DNA of 6,772 nt, taken from assembly GCA_937894165.1 (NCBI GenBank), contig CALCSX010000091.1:1-6772 (forward strand), in the 5' to 3' direction. This DNA is from an uncultured Saprospiraceae bacterium. Its GTDB lineage: Bacteria; Bacteroidota; Bacteroidia; Chitinophagales; Saprospiraceae. Each line of letters starts with the position of its first letter. The stretch's first letter is position 1. Below the pieces are notes generated by a model, which ran no database searches, was not told where the DNA came from, and saw only the letters and a list, made by a program, of their open reading frames with translations. A program made the position numbers and the translations under genes. Positions 1 to 5,168 of this stretch are shown piece after piece.

Positions 1-78
1 AGCGCTATTGACAAGAAAAGAGATGAAGTATCACGGAAAATAAACATTTTTGGATTGAAATTGATCATAGGTGAGTAA
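1..78 (+). CDS. possible 3' end of a plus-strand gene (partial)
   Basis: Frame 1 is open from the first base to a TAA at 76-78 and gives 25 residues ending FGLKLIIGE. The stretch is rich in Lys, Glu, Asp and Arg, which looks like a real C-terminus, and it would converge on thiL with an 11-base gap. The product cannot be identified. The evidence is weak: the minus strand is also open here, with an ATG at 66-68 reading out of the window (MINFNPKMFIF...), so a minus-strand gene following thiL is the alternative. I prefer the plus-strand reading on amino-acid composition alone. Confidence 0.35.
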   Translation, partial: SAIDKKRDEVSRKINIFGLKLIIGE

Positions 79-89
79 TTACTTAATTT

Positions 90-1133
90 CTAGTCCTTAA
101 AATGATTCCATCCCTGCGCAGATATGGGATAGTAATTCCCCCCGCTGGTTTGCAATCGCACACCCTCTTCCTCCGTCCTGATATCACCAATAATATAAAC
201 TCCCGGCAATGTCCTCAGCACTTCCAAATGCTCAGGCGCAACCGTAAAAACCAACTCATAATCCTCCCCGCCGTTCAAGGCACAGACTATCGGATCCAAC
301 TTAAACTTGAATGCCATCAGTTCAGCTTTATGGTTGATCGGCACGTATTTTTCCTCGATCAAAGCCCCCACTTCAGATTGGGTGCAGATATGGTTGATCT
401 CTGATGCCAAACCGTCGGAAATATCCATCATCGCAGTTGGGATGATATTCGCCTGACGCAAAGTTTCGATGGTGTCAAACCTTGCCTCGGGCTTCAAAAT
501 CCTGCCTATCAAATAATCCTGATCCTCCAAATCGGGCTTTACCCCCGGATTAGCTAAGAAAATTTCCTTCTCCCTCTCCAAAATCTGCAATCCCAAATAT
601 GCTCCTCCCAAATCCCCGCTCACACAGATCAAATCCCCGGGCATGGCTCCGTTTCTGTATACCAATTTATCCTTCGCTCCTGTCCCTATCGCCGTCACTG
701 AAATTACCAATCCCTTCAAAGAGCTGGTCGTATCGCCACCCACCAAATCCACCCGATAGGTGTCACAGGCCGCCCGAATACCCTCGTACAATTCCTCCAA
801 AGCTTCTACCGAATACCTGTTCGAAATAGCGATACTCACCGTAATCTGCCTCGGGGTAGCGTTCATAGCGTAAATATCCGAAAGATTCACCACTACGGCT
901 TTGTAGCCCAAATGTTTTAAGGGCGTGTAAGCCAAATCAAAATGTATACCTTCTACAAGCATATCAGTCGAAATTACCATCTCCTCTCCTTCCCGAGGGC
1001 TGATCACCGCTGCATCATCGCCAATTCCTTTTAATGTACTCGGTTGGTGCATTGTGAGCCCCTTCGTCAAATGGTTGATTAAACCAAATTCTCCCAATTC
1101 ATTGACGTCGGTTCTTTTTACTTGCTCTGACAT
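90..1133 (-). CDS. thiL: thiamine-monophosphate kinase ThiL
   Basis: This cytoplasmic enzyme makes thiamine diphosphate, the active cofactor, by ATP-dependent phosphorylation of thiamine monophosphate, the last step of thiamine synthesis. At 347 residues it has the normal family length. The AIR-synthase-type fold motifs are visible in order: GIGDDAAV (36-43), ISTDMLVEGIHF (54-65) and NLSDIYAMNATP (83-94), all acidic metal/ATP-binding loops; VGGDTT (131-136); DISDGL (237-242); and GGEDYEL (288-294) near the C-terminus. No key acidic residue appears to be missing. The start is ATG (CAT at 1131-1133) and the stop is TAG. It is the last gene of a three-gene minus-strand operon, with only 5 bases separating it from the pseudouridine synthase stop, so it is probably cotranscribed. 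The partners have no obvious link to thiamine, so the grouping is probably positional. I see no terminator hairpin just after the stop and no TPP riboswitch upstream. Confidence 0.96.
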   Translation of the reverse strand: MSEQVKRTDVNELGEFGLINHLTKGLTMHQPSTLKGIGDDAAVISPREGEEMVISTDMLVEGIHFDLAYTPLKHLGYKAVVVNLSDIYAMNATPRQITVSIAISNRYSVEALEELYEGIRAACDTYRVDLVGGDTTSSLKGLVISVTAIGTGAKDKLVYRNGAMPGDLICVSGDLGGAYLGLQILEREKEIFLANPGVKPDLEDQDYLIGRILKPEARFDTIETLRQANIIPTAMMDISDGLASEINHICTQSEVGALIEEKYVPINHKAELMAFKFKLDPIVCALNGGEDYELVFTVAPEHLEVLRTLPGVYIIGDIRTEEEGVRLQTSGGNYYPISAQGWNHFKD

Positions 1134-1138
1134 GTTTT

Positions 1139-1810
1139 TTAATTATTTTCTATCGCTGCTTTGAAAAATTCCCACAAGGTACCTTGAGGAATGTCCGCGG
1201 TGACTTTTATTTTTTCTTTGAGATAGGGGTGATCAAAATCCAGGCTGTAAGAAAGCAAATCAATGCTTCTATCGGGATTTTTTCGTCTGGCGCCATATTT
1301 AACATCACCTTTTATAGGGTTGCCCATGGCTGCCAATTGGGCTCTGATCTGGTGCTGTCTGCCTGTCAAGGGTGTTACTTGAAGGAGGGTATAGCGATCG
1401 GAACTTTCTTTGACCCGGTAGCTGGTAAGAGCAGTTTTGCCTTCTTCGTCTTCCGGATTTAATTCAACTTTGTTACTTTTTGAATTAGTCTTGATGATAT
1501 CTTCGAGCAAACCACGCTCCACACCCACCATTCCTTCAACAATGGCATAATAGATTTTTTCTATTTTACCGGAAGTAAATAATGCGCTGAGATCCGCAGC
1601 CGCTTCTGAATATTTAGCAAAAAGACAGAGACCAAATACGGGTCTGTCAATTCTATTCACGGGAAAAAGCTGGCAATTGAGCTCTTTTTCCAAATGAACC
1701 TTGAGAGACAGGTCGCCACTTTTGTCAGGCAAGCAAGGCATGGTAGCCGGCTTGAAAGCGATGACCATCCATGTGTCTTCAAAGACTATCTTAATATTTT
1801 CGTGTATCAT
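1139..1810 (-). CDS. RluA-family pseudouridine synthase
   Basis: The product is predicted to isomerise uridine to pseudouridine in rRNA or tRNA. At 223 residues it is a catalytic domain only, with no N-terminal S4 RNA-binding domain, as in short RluA/TruC-like members. The catalytic loop is NRIDRPVFG (52-60), which places the nucleophilic Asp at residue 55. The second hallmark is TGRQHQIRAQLAAMGNPIKGD (149-169), the RluA motif containing the conserved Arg, followed by KYGA (171-174). The usual motif begins H-R-L-D and often reads R-P-V-S-G; here the His is Asn and the Ser is Phe, a mild variation that keeps the Arg-X-Asp core. The start ATG (1808-1810) overlaps the upstream TGA stop (1807-1809) as ATGA, which implies translational coupling, and thiL follows after 5 bases. 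The family is certain. The exact target (23S rRNA, 16S rRNA or tRNA) cannot be read from the sequence, so no symbol is given. Confidence 0.92.
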   Translation of the reverse strand: MIHENIKIVFEDTWMVIAFKPATMPCLPDKSGDLSLKVHLEKELNCQLFPVNRIDRPVFGLCLFAKYSEAAADLSALFTSGKIEKIYYAIVEGMVGVERGLLEDIIKTNSKSNKVELNPEDEEGKTALTSYRVKESSDRYTLLQVTPLTGRQHQIRAQLAAMGNPIKGDVKYGARRKNPDRSIDLLSYSLDFDHPYLKEKIKVTADIPQGTLWEFFKAAIENN

Positions 1811-1974
1811 TTATTTTGCTCGTCTTTAACATCTTCATAATCAATATATTCGCCCTTAACGAACTTGCTTTCATCCGGACGCCCTTTGACTTTTACATTA
1901 CTAGGGGGCTTAGGTGCCAGAAAGAATCTATAGACTAAAAATGCAGCTAGAGCTATCAGTAATAGCTTAATCAT
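1807..1974 (-). CDS. small DUF4834-like membrane-anchored protein
   Basis: A 55-residue protein. It has one hydrophobic segment (about residues 3-18, IKLLLIALAAFLVYRFFL), then a short polar tail containing APKPPSN and ending GEYIDYEDVKDEQNK. A single membrane anchor followed by a Lys-rich linker and a GEY(I/V)DYE motif resembles the DUF4834 proteins of Bacteroidota. That is a match from memory, and this copy is short for the family. Function is unknown. A longer reading from a TTG (CAA at 1987-1989) adds MQKKE, but that codon lies inside the predicted promoter -7 element, so the ATG at 1972-1974, preceded by AAAAAGAG, is the better start. It is the first gene of the operon and overlaps the pseudouridine synthase by 4 bases. 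Confidence 0.72.
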   Translation of the reverse strand: MIKLLLIALAAFLVYRFFLAPKPPSNVKVKGRPDESKFVKGEYIDYEDVKDEQNK

Positions 1975-1986
1975 CTCTTTTTTTTG

Positions 1987-2017
1987 CAAAGATACCGAAT
2001 TTTGGATTAGCCTGCAA
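1987..2017 (-). promoter_or_regulatory. Bacteroidota-type promoter of the DUF4834-like/RluA/thiL operon
   Basis: Read on the minus strand, TATCTTTG (1994 down to 1987) matches the Bacteroidota -7 consensus TAnnTTTG exactly. A TTG at 2017-2015 lies 20 bases upstream, the expected place for the -33 element. Transcription would begin near 1980-1983, leaving a leader of only about 6-10 bases before the ATG at 1974. This is the best promoter match in the window. Confidence 0.65.
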
Positions 2018-2151
2018 GAATATTGGGGTACAGTGAAATTTGGACTACTATAAATTAGTGTTTTACCTTACCTAAATTCCTTTTGTTTAGACAGAATATT
2101 AAATATTTATAATGACTGCAAGTAGCTGTCGGTGAGACTTTCTCTAAAAAT

Positions 2152-2191
2152 AAAATCCCAAAAACAGACTTTATGCAATTTTTGGGATTTT
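2152..2191 (-). terminator. Rho-independent terminator after the T9SS-sorted protein gene
   Basis: Arms 2152-2164 (AAAATCCCAAAAA) and 2179-2191 (TTTTTGGGATTTT) pair perfectly over 13 bp around a 14-base loop. On the minus strand the hairpin is followed by ATTTTTAG, a U-rich tail. It begins about 30 bases after the TAG stop of the exported-protein gene (2222-2224). The right arm and its flank are also T-rich on the plus strand, but no plus-strand gene lies to the left that would need it. It also separates this gene from the thiL operon promoter. Confidence 0.8.
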
Positions 2192-2221
2192 CTTGGATAA
2201 AATAAATTGAATCTATTTTGA

Positions 2222-3139
2222 CTAGTTTTTTACAAACCTACTAATGAATTGTTTTCTGTCTGTATTAATTTTTATTAGATAATAGCCCGGTTGTAGATGT
2301 TGAACGTTCAGAAATTTGTCATTTGACTTTCGAGATTCCACCATTCTGCCATCCGTAGTCCAGATTTCTACATTCATTTCTGTATTACTTTCTAGGTTCA
2401 ATTGCAAGGTTTGATTAACAGGGTTAGGGTAAACTGTAAATGAAGTAACTTCACTAGCTTTTTCATTGGAAGAAACTATTGTTAAACAATCTTCGACCCC
2501 ATCACCCTTGAATACCTGTACCCCATTTTCATAATAGCAAAGTAATTCATTAGAATAAGCTTGATTGTCCCAAATGTGGCATGGTGATTTCAACAAATTA
2601 GAAGGGTCTATAAATCCTTCCGTGGTAAAATAGTTGTATTCCGAAAGTGCAGGATCACATTCTGTCATGCCATCTATCTGACAGCAATATTCCATTCTGA
2701 TTCGTTCGCTGCCATCCAACAGGGTCACCATCTCTTTGTCAGCGATGATCTGGGAATAAAAAGGAGCTGACTCATCGCGAACTAGCATCTCTCCTACATC
2801 TAAGGTAAAGTCAGCAAGAAGAAATTCCTCAAAACCATCTAATCCCCATATTTTTCCTTCCTCCTCTCTAAAAAGACGAGTAGGATCAGATATCATCTGA
2901 CCAGGGTTTTCCAATTCGTAATATTCTAGCATGAAATAACTCGTCCCATTCAACTCCACAGGCGTTTCATTAAAGGAATAAACTCTTATCTCTTGTTCTA
3001 TAGGACCTGTGCCCTCCGTGTACAGAATATACCATTCATTGTTAAAATCGATGGTTTGACGATAAGTCTCTTGTGCTTGAGTCGAGATAGCAAAGCAGAA
3101 TAATACCAAAAATGTGAAAATTGTGTTGAGATGTTTCAT
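2222..3139 (-). CDS. exported protein with type IX secretion sorting domain
   Basis: A 305-residue protein. Residues 1-23 are a clear signal peptide (MKH, a hydrophobic core, then STQAQ before ETY), so it enters the periplasm by the Sec pathway. Residues about 235-305 form a T9SS type A sorting domain: FTVYPNPVNQTLQLNL (234-249), EIWTTDGRMV (258-267), LQPGYYLIKI (282-291) and a basic C-terminus KQFISRFVKN. The T9SS machinery should carry it across the outer membrane and either release or anchor it. The central region (about 24-230) is not a family I recognise. It has six cysteines (152, 153, 161, 187, 201, 218), which could form disulfides, and repeated acidic/aromatic strands. The frame extends upstream to a TTG at 3191-3193, but the ATG at 3137-3139 places the signal peptide at the N-terminus and is chosen. 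It is probably transcribed alone, being bounded by its own terminator and a 308-base upstream gap. Confidence 0.88.
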   Translation of the reverse strand: MKHLNTIFTFLVLFCFAISTQAQETYRQTIDFNNEWYILYTEGTGPIEQEIRVYSFNETPVELNGTSYFMLEYYELENPGQMISDPTRLFREEEGKIWGLDGFEEFLLADFTLDVGEMLVRDESAPFYSQIIADKEMVTLLDGSERIRMEYCCQIDGMTECDPALSEYNYFTTEGFIDPSNLLKSPCHIWDNQAYSNELLCYYENGVQVFKGDGVEDCLTIVSSNEKASEVTSFTVYPNPVNQTLQLNLESNTEMNVEIWTTDGRMVESRKSNDKFLNVQHLQPGYYLIKINTDRKQFISRFVKN

Positions 3140-3189
3140 AGTCAGATGTTTGTGATGAATAGAATGGATAGTAAGATAATTAAATATTT

Positions 3190-3197
3190 CCAATCTA
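3190..3197 (-). promoter_or_regulatory. weak -7-like element upstream of the T9SS-sorted protein gene
   Basis: TAGATTGG on the minus strand matches TAnnTTTG at all but one fixed position. It sits about 50 bases upstream of the chosen ATG (3139). No TTG lies at the expected -33 distance, so this is only a candidate. If correct, it overlaps the alternative TTG start (3191-3193) and argues for the ATG. Confidence 0.3.
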
Positions 3198-3271
3198 ACA
3201 ATATTGTTGTGATATTTTTTTTAAATTTTTTATTAGACACATATAAATTATCCCTAATCATATATTTAAAA

Positions 3272-3289
3272 TATCATATATAAATGATA
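3272..3289. repeat. short AT-rich inverted repeat in the intergenic gap
   Basis: TATCAT (3272-3277) and ATGATA (3284-3289) are perfect 6-bp arms around a 6-base AT loop. It lies within a very A/T-rich stretch (about 3200-3310) upstream of the T9SS-sorted protein gene. It could be a small operator or simply a product of base composition. Confidence 0.3.
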
Positions 3290-3311
3290 ACATAAAATAA
3301 TATGCAATGAA

Positions 3312-3368
3312 TTGCGTCTCTACAAATAAATTATCGGATTTTTGAGACGCAAAATGTTGCGTCTCTAC
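3312..3368. repeat. GAGACGCAA/TTGCGTCTC stem-loop repeat element
   Basis: TTGCGTCTCTAC occurs twice in direct orientation (3312-3323 and 3357-3368). GAGACGCAA (3344-3352) lies in inverted orientation between them. The inner pair (3344-3352 with 3357-3365) makes a perfect 9-bp stem with the 4-base loop AATG. The outer pair (3312-3320 with 3344-3352) makes an alternative stem with a 23-base loop. The core resembles the interspersed GTAGAGACGC... palindromes seen between genes in Bacteroidota and cyanobacteria (from memory). There is no T-run on either side, so it is not a standard intrinsic terminator. Confidence 0.75.
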
Positions 3369-3406
3369 GGATTCCTATTTTAAAAAAATTTCTGATTTAA
3401 TATCCA

Positions 3407-3450
3407 ATCATATCATCATATCATCATATAATCATATAATCATATCATCA
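3407..3450. repeat. 8-bp tandem repeat array ATCATAT(C/A), about 5.5 units
   Basis: Five units run head to tail: ATCATATC, ATCATATC, ATCATATA, ATCATATA, ATCATATC (3407-3446). A partial sixth unit, ATCA (3447-3450), contains the TGA stop (TCA at 3448-3450) of the exported 320-residue protein gene. The array is therefore in the 3' untranslated part of that transcript, and changes in copy number would leave the protein intact. The AT-rich composition and short period suggest growth by replication slippage. Confidence 0.85.
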
Positions 3451-4410
3451 ATCCCTCACCTCATGCTCGTCCATCGTAAAAATATACATCTCCTCGACAG
3501 TCAAACTTACAGAATCCTCTAAATCGATCTTTACAGCCCGGCTCTTCTCGATACTTAATGCCACGCCCGGCTGAAACAAAAATTCATAAACATTGTCCTC
3601 AAAAACAGATATGTTAGAGGCGTTAACTTTGTCCATTACTGCACTCTCCTCTAATCCTGTTTTGCCAAAATAATCCTTCAATGCTTTCATAGCCTCTGCC
3701 TCCTCCAAGCGCATTTCTTGTACGATAATGCAGTAATTCAAATCAAAATCAACAGAATTGACAGAAACTGAACCGCTGCAGATAAAATCCTCTCCACCTA
3801 AACTGTTATCCACCTCTTCAGTATATTCAACTGCGTTGTCAATAGGAAATTTATTGCCATAAGGATAATGCAAGGCTCTTATTTCCTTCGTTATCTGCTC
3901 TATTATATCCTCAGATTTGATTGATTTCGAACCATATCGGCTCAATTGATCAATTAGCACTTGATCCGCCGTCTGGCTTTCCTTTTCTGCCTTCAGGGCT
4001 GCATCGGCCGCTTCGCCTATCATTTGAGTTAATTCAGTCATATTCTCGACATTCTGAAAAGCTCCCTTGGCGGAGGTCCAGTAAACTATTTCCACATTCT
4101 CACTGCCTGAAAATTCTAAAATCATCTCATTTACGAGAATATTTTCCACTATCGAAAGATTCGCTTTTGGCATGGTCCATCCAATTTTGTATTGAGAGCC
4201 CGTGGAATCAATTACCCTCATGGTAGCGAGATAATCCTTGGAAACATCCTCCAACAATTCATCATTGTGATATTCCTGTTTTATTTTCTCAACAGAATAA
4301 TGGTACACGGATCCCTTCACCCAATCCGCTTCGACATACAAAGATTTGTTTTGACAAAAAACCGAAAGGGGAACCAAAAATGCTAGAATATAGGGAAGGA
4401 CTAATTTCAT
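3448..4410 (-). CDS. exported protein of unknown function
   Basis: A 320-residue protein that I do not recognise. Residues 1-20 (MKLVLPYILAFLVPLSVFCQ) form a signal peptide with probable cleavage after Gln20, a common Bacteroidota pattern. Phe18 before Cys19 breaks a lipobox, so it is probably not a lipoprotein. The mature part is acidic and looks like a soluble periplasmic or secreted protein. An N-terminal region (about 30-115) carries strand-like segments such as YKIGWTM (74-80) and VEIVYW (106-111). A helical Ala/Glu/Lys-rich middle (about 125-180, EAADAALKAEKESQTADQ) and a helical region at 230-265 (EMRLEEAEAMKALKDYFG) follow. There is no T9SS sorting domain and there are only two mature cysteines (211, 227). 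The start is ATG (4408-4410) behind an A/T-rich leader. It lies upstream of, and in the same direction as, the T9SS-sorted protein gene, but the 308-base repeat-filled gap makes cotranscription doubtful. Confidence 0.8.
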   Translation of the reverse strand: MKLVLPYILAFLVPLSVFCQNKSLYVEADWVKGSVYHYSVEKIKQEYHNDELLEDVSKDYLATMRVIDSTGSQYKIGWTMPKANLSIVENILVNEMILEFSGSENVEIVYWTSAKGAFQNVENMTELTQMIGEAADAALKAEKESQTADQVLIDQLSRYGSKSIKSEDIIEQITKEIRALHYPYGNKFPIDNAVEYTEEVDNSLGGEDFICSGSVSVNSVDFDLNYCIIVQEMRLEEAEAMKALKDYFGKTGLEESAVMDKVNASNISVFEDNVYEFLFQPGVALSIEKSRAVKIDLEDSVSLTVEEMYIFTMDEHEVRD

Positions 4411-4469
4411 GGGAATCTTATTTATGATAAAAATAATAAATAATAGGTATTTACTACTTATTTACATCT

Positions 4470-4485
4470 AAAAACCCGACAAATC
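4470..4485. repeat. left copy of 16-bp direct repeat (orphan terminator arm)
   Basis: AAAAACCCGACAAATC here is identical to 4976-4991, where it forms the left arm of an intact terminator hairpin. At this site no complementary TTGTCGGGTT follows, so the arm is unpaired. It lies about 60 bases upstream of the start of the 320-residue exported protein gene. By chance alone a 16-bp match in a window this size is unlikely. Confidence 0.8.
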
Positions 4486-4517
4486 CCATTAATTAACGAG
4501 TATAATTTCTTGATTAG

Positions 4518-4625
4518 ATGAATGAAGTAAAATTAAACGTTGAATTCTTCGCAGCACGCCAAAACCATTATGGGATTCTCATTCCTTACTATACCAAAGA
4601 AAAAGTATTTTTTACAATAATATAA
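4518..4625 (+). CDS. small ORF of 35 codons, possibly a gene remnant
   Basis: ATG (4518-4520) to TAA (4623-4625) encodes 35 residues (MNEVKLNVEFFAARQNHYGI... ending KEKVFFTII). The residue mix looks coding-like and the codon use (GAA, AAA, TTC, CAC/CAT) resembles real genes here, although the surrounding DNA is more AT-rich. The stop lies inside the left arm of the large inverted repeat. I recognise no family. It may be a tiny gene, the 5' remnant of a longer gene cut off by the inverted repeat, or a chance ORF. Confidence 0.3.
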   Translation: MNEVKLNVEFFAARQNHYGILIPYYTKEKVFFTII

Positions 4626-4658
4626 TAGCTATTTGATATTAGCTATTATATTATTGTA
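4613..4658. repeat. perfect 19-bp inverted repeat, 8-base loop
   Basis: The arms at 4613-4631 and 4640-4658 are exact reverse complements over 19 bp. Each carries the core ATAATAGCTA or its complement, and the loop is TTTGATAT. The hairpin ends on the A of the first possible ATG of the HTH-like gene (4658-4660) and 29 bases before the second ATG (4688). No U-run follows on either strand, so it is not a normal terminator. Placement just upstream of a putative DNA-binding protein fits an autoregulatory operator or an mRNA hairpin that blocks the upstream start. It could also be a miniature mobile-element end. Confidence 0.85.
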
Positions 4659-4687
4659 TGTATTTGTATCAAATAAATAAACAGAAT

Positions 4688-4909
4688 ATGAAAACAGCAG
4701 AAGAATTAGGAAAAATTTTAGCAAAAATGTACAATGATGCACCAAGAAATGAGCAAGTCACTTGGATACATTTATTCGGGATTAAGTATGCTGAAGAGAT
4801 CAAAAATGCAGGAATTAAATCCATAATTGATTTTTCAGGAATTAAATCAACTTATAGAACTGAGGTGAGCAAAGGTACTAATTTGGCGAAATACGTAAAT
4901 TTAAAATAA
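4688..4909 (+). CDS. small HTH-like domain protein
   Basis: A 73-residue protein (MKTAEELGKILAKMYNDAPRN..., ending STYRTEVSKGTNLAKYVNLK). An N-terminal helix (EELGKILAKMYNDAP) is followed by IHLFGIKYAEEIKNAG and a helix-turn-helix-like C-terminal half (SIIDFSGIKSTYRTEVSKGTNLAKYV). The pattern MIHLFGIKYA(D/E)EI... then Y.TE(V/I).KG..LAKYV matches, from memory, small proteins annotated only as HTH-like domain-containing. Nucleic-acid binding is plausible but unproven. An in-frame ATG at 4658 adds ten residues (MYLYQINKQN), but that codon's A is paired within the large inverted repeat and the family homology appears to begin at MKTAEEL, so 4688 is preferred. The leader is A-rich with no Shine-Dalgarno. 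The gene is more AT-rich than its neighbours and lies alone on the plus strand inside a direct-repeat-bounded segment, so horizontal acquisition is possible. Confidence 0.75.
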   Translation: MKTAEELGKILAKMYNDAPRNEQVTWIHLFGIKYAEEIKNAGIKSIIDFSGIKSTYRTEVSKGTNLAKYVNLK

Positions 4910-4974
4910 ATTGTAAATATTTATTTTTCTCGTATTAATTATACAGATGTATTTGTTTCGATTCTATAAAACAT

Positions 4975-5009
4975 AAAAAACCCGACAAATCTGTTAAACT
5001 TGTCGGGTT
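4975..5009 (-). terminator. bidirectional-looking Rho-independent terminator (CCCGACAA stem)
   Basis: AACCCGACAA (4979-4988) pairs perfectly with TTGTCGGGTT (5000-5009) over 10 bp around an 11-base loop. On the minus strand the stem runs into six U residues (A-run 4975-4980), a strong terminator for rhlE, whose stop is about 220 bases upstream. On the plus strand the tail is TTCTTAT, weaker, but it could end the HTH-like gene transcript whose stop is at 4909. CCCGACA/TGTCGGG stems are a common terminator form in Bacteroidota. Confidence 0.85.
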
Positions 5010-5055
5010 CTTATATCGCTTTATCCAGAAAACCTCTGATTACTTTTCTAAACCA

Positions 5056-5124
5056 AGACCCCGGAGTGGGTCTAACTATGTTAGAAAAAGCCAAAAAACC
5101 ACTCTCCGACCCCGGTGGCGGTCG
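5056..5124. repeat. two diverged copies of a GACCCCGG palindromic repeat
   Basis: Copy 1 has AGACCC (5056-5061) pairing with GGGTCT (5068-5073). Copy 2 has CGACC (5107-5111) pairing with GGTCG (5120-5124). Both share the frame GACCCCGG-N-G-N-N-GGTC-N-AAC, so they are diverged members of one REP-like family. A cross pairing is also possible: GAGTGG (5064-5069) with CCACTC (5099-5104). Their G+C content stands out from the AT-rich gap. They lie between the rhlE stop and its probable terminator, so they would appear in the rhlE 3' untranslated RNA. Confidence 0.7.
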
Positions 5125-5168
5125 AACACATCAGCCCCTATTTGACTTCTTCAAATTAGCGTTTCGTT

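Noticed and set aside
73..86. AGTAATTACT palindrome after thiL as terminator
   Set aside because: It can form only a very short A/T stem and has no U-tract; it is probably chance.
102..829. Plus-strand ORFs within thiL
   Set aside because: They are antisense to a full-length protein with every ThiL motif, have Pro/Ser/Leu-rich or low-information products, and no promoter.
3140..3193. N-terminal extension of the T9SS-sorted protein from a TTG
   Set aside because: It would put 18 residues, including HSIHHKH, in front of a textbook signal peptide, and a -7-like element overlaps the TTG.
3407..3446. CRISPR array
   Set aside because: The units are 8 bp and abut one another with no spacers; it is a simple tandem repeat.
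4351..4359. Lipobox in the 320-residue exported protein (SVFC)
   Set aside because: Phe in the -1 position before Cys is not accepted by signal peptidase II; cleavage after CQ by signal peptidase I fits better.
3921..4386. Plus-strand ORFs opposite the 320-residue exported protein gene
   Set aside because: The minus-strand frame has a signal peptide and a protein-like sequence throughout; the antisense products look like random translation.
4613..4658. Intrinsic terminator at the large inverted repeat
   Set aside because: The stem is almost pure A/T and no U-run follows directly on either strand.
4470..4991. Integron-like cassette or classic insertion sequence
   Set aside because: There is no integrase or transposase, and the inverted repeat lies inside the segment rather than at its ends; only the direct repeat supports mobility.
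5030..5130. tRNA or structured ncRNA gene at the G+C-rich hairpins
   Set aside because: There is no cloverleaf, anticodon arm or T-loop GTTCRA; the similarity of the two hairpins to each other fits a palindromic repeat better.
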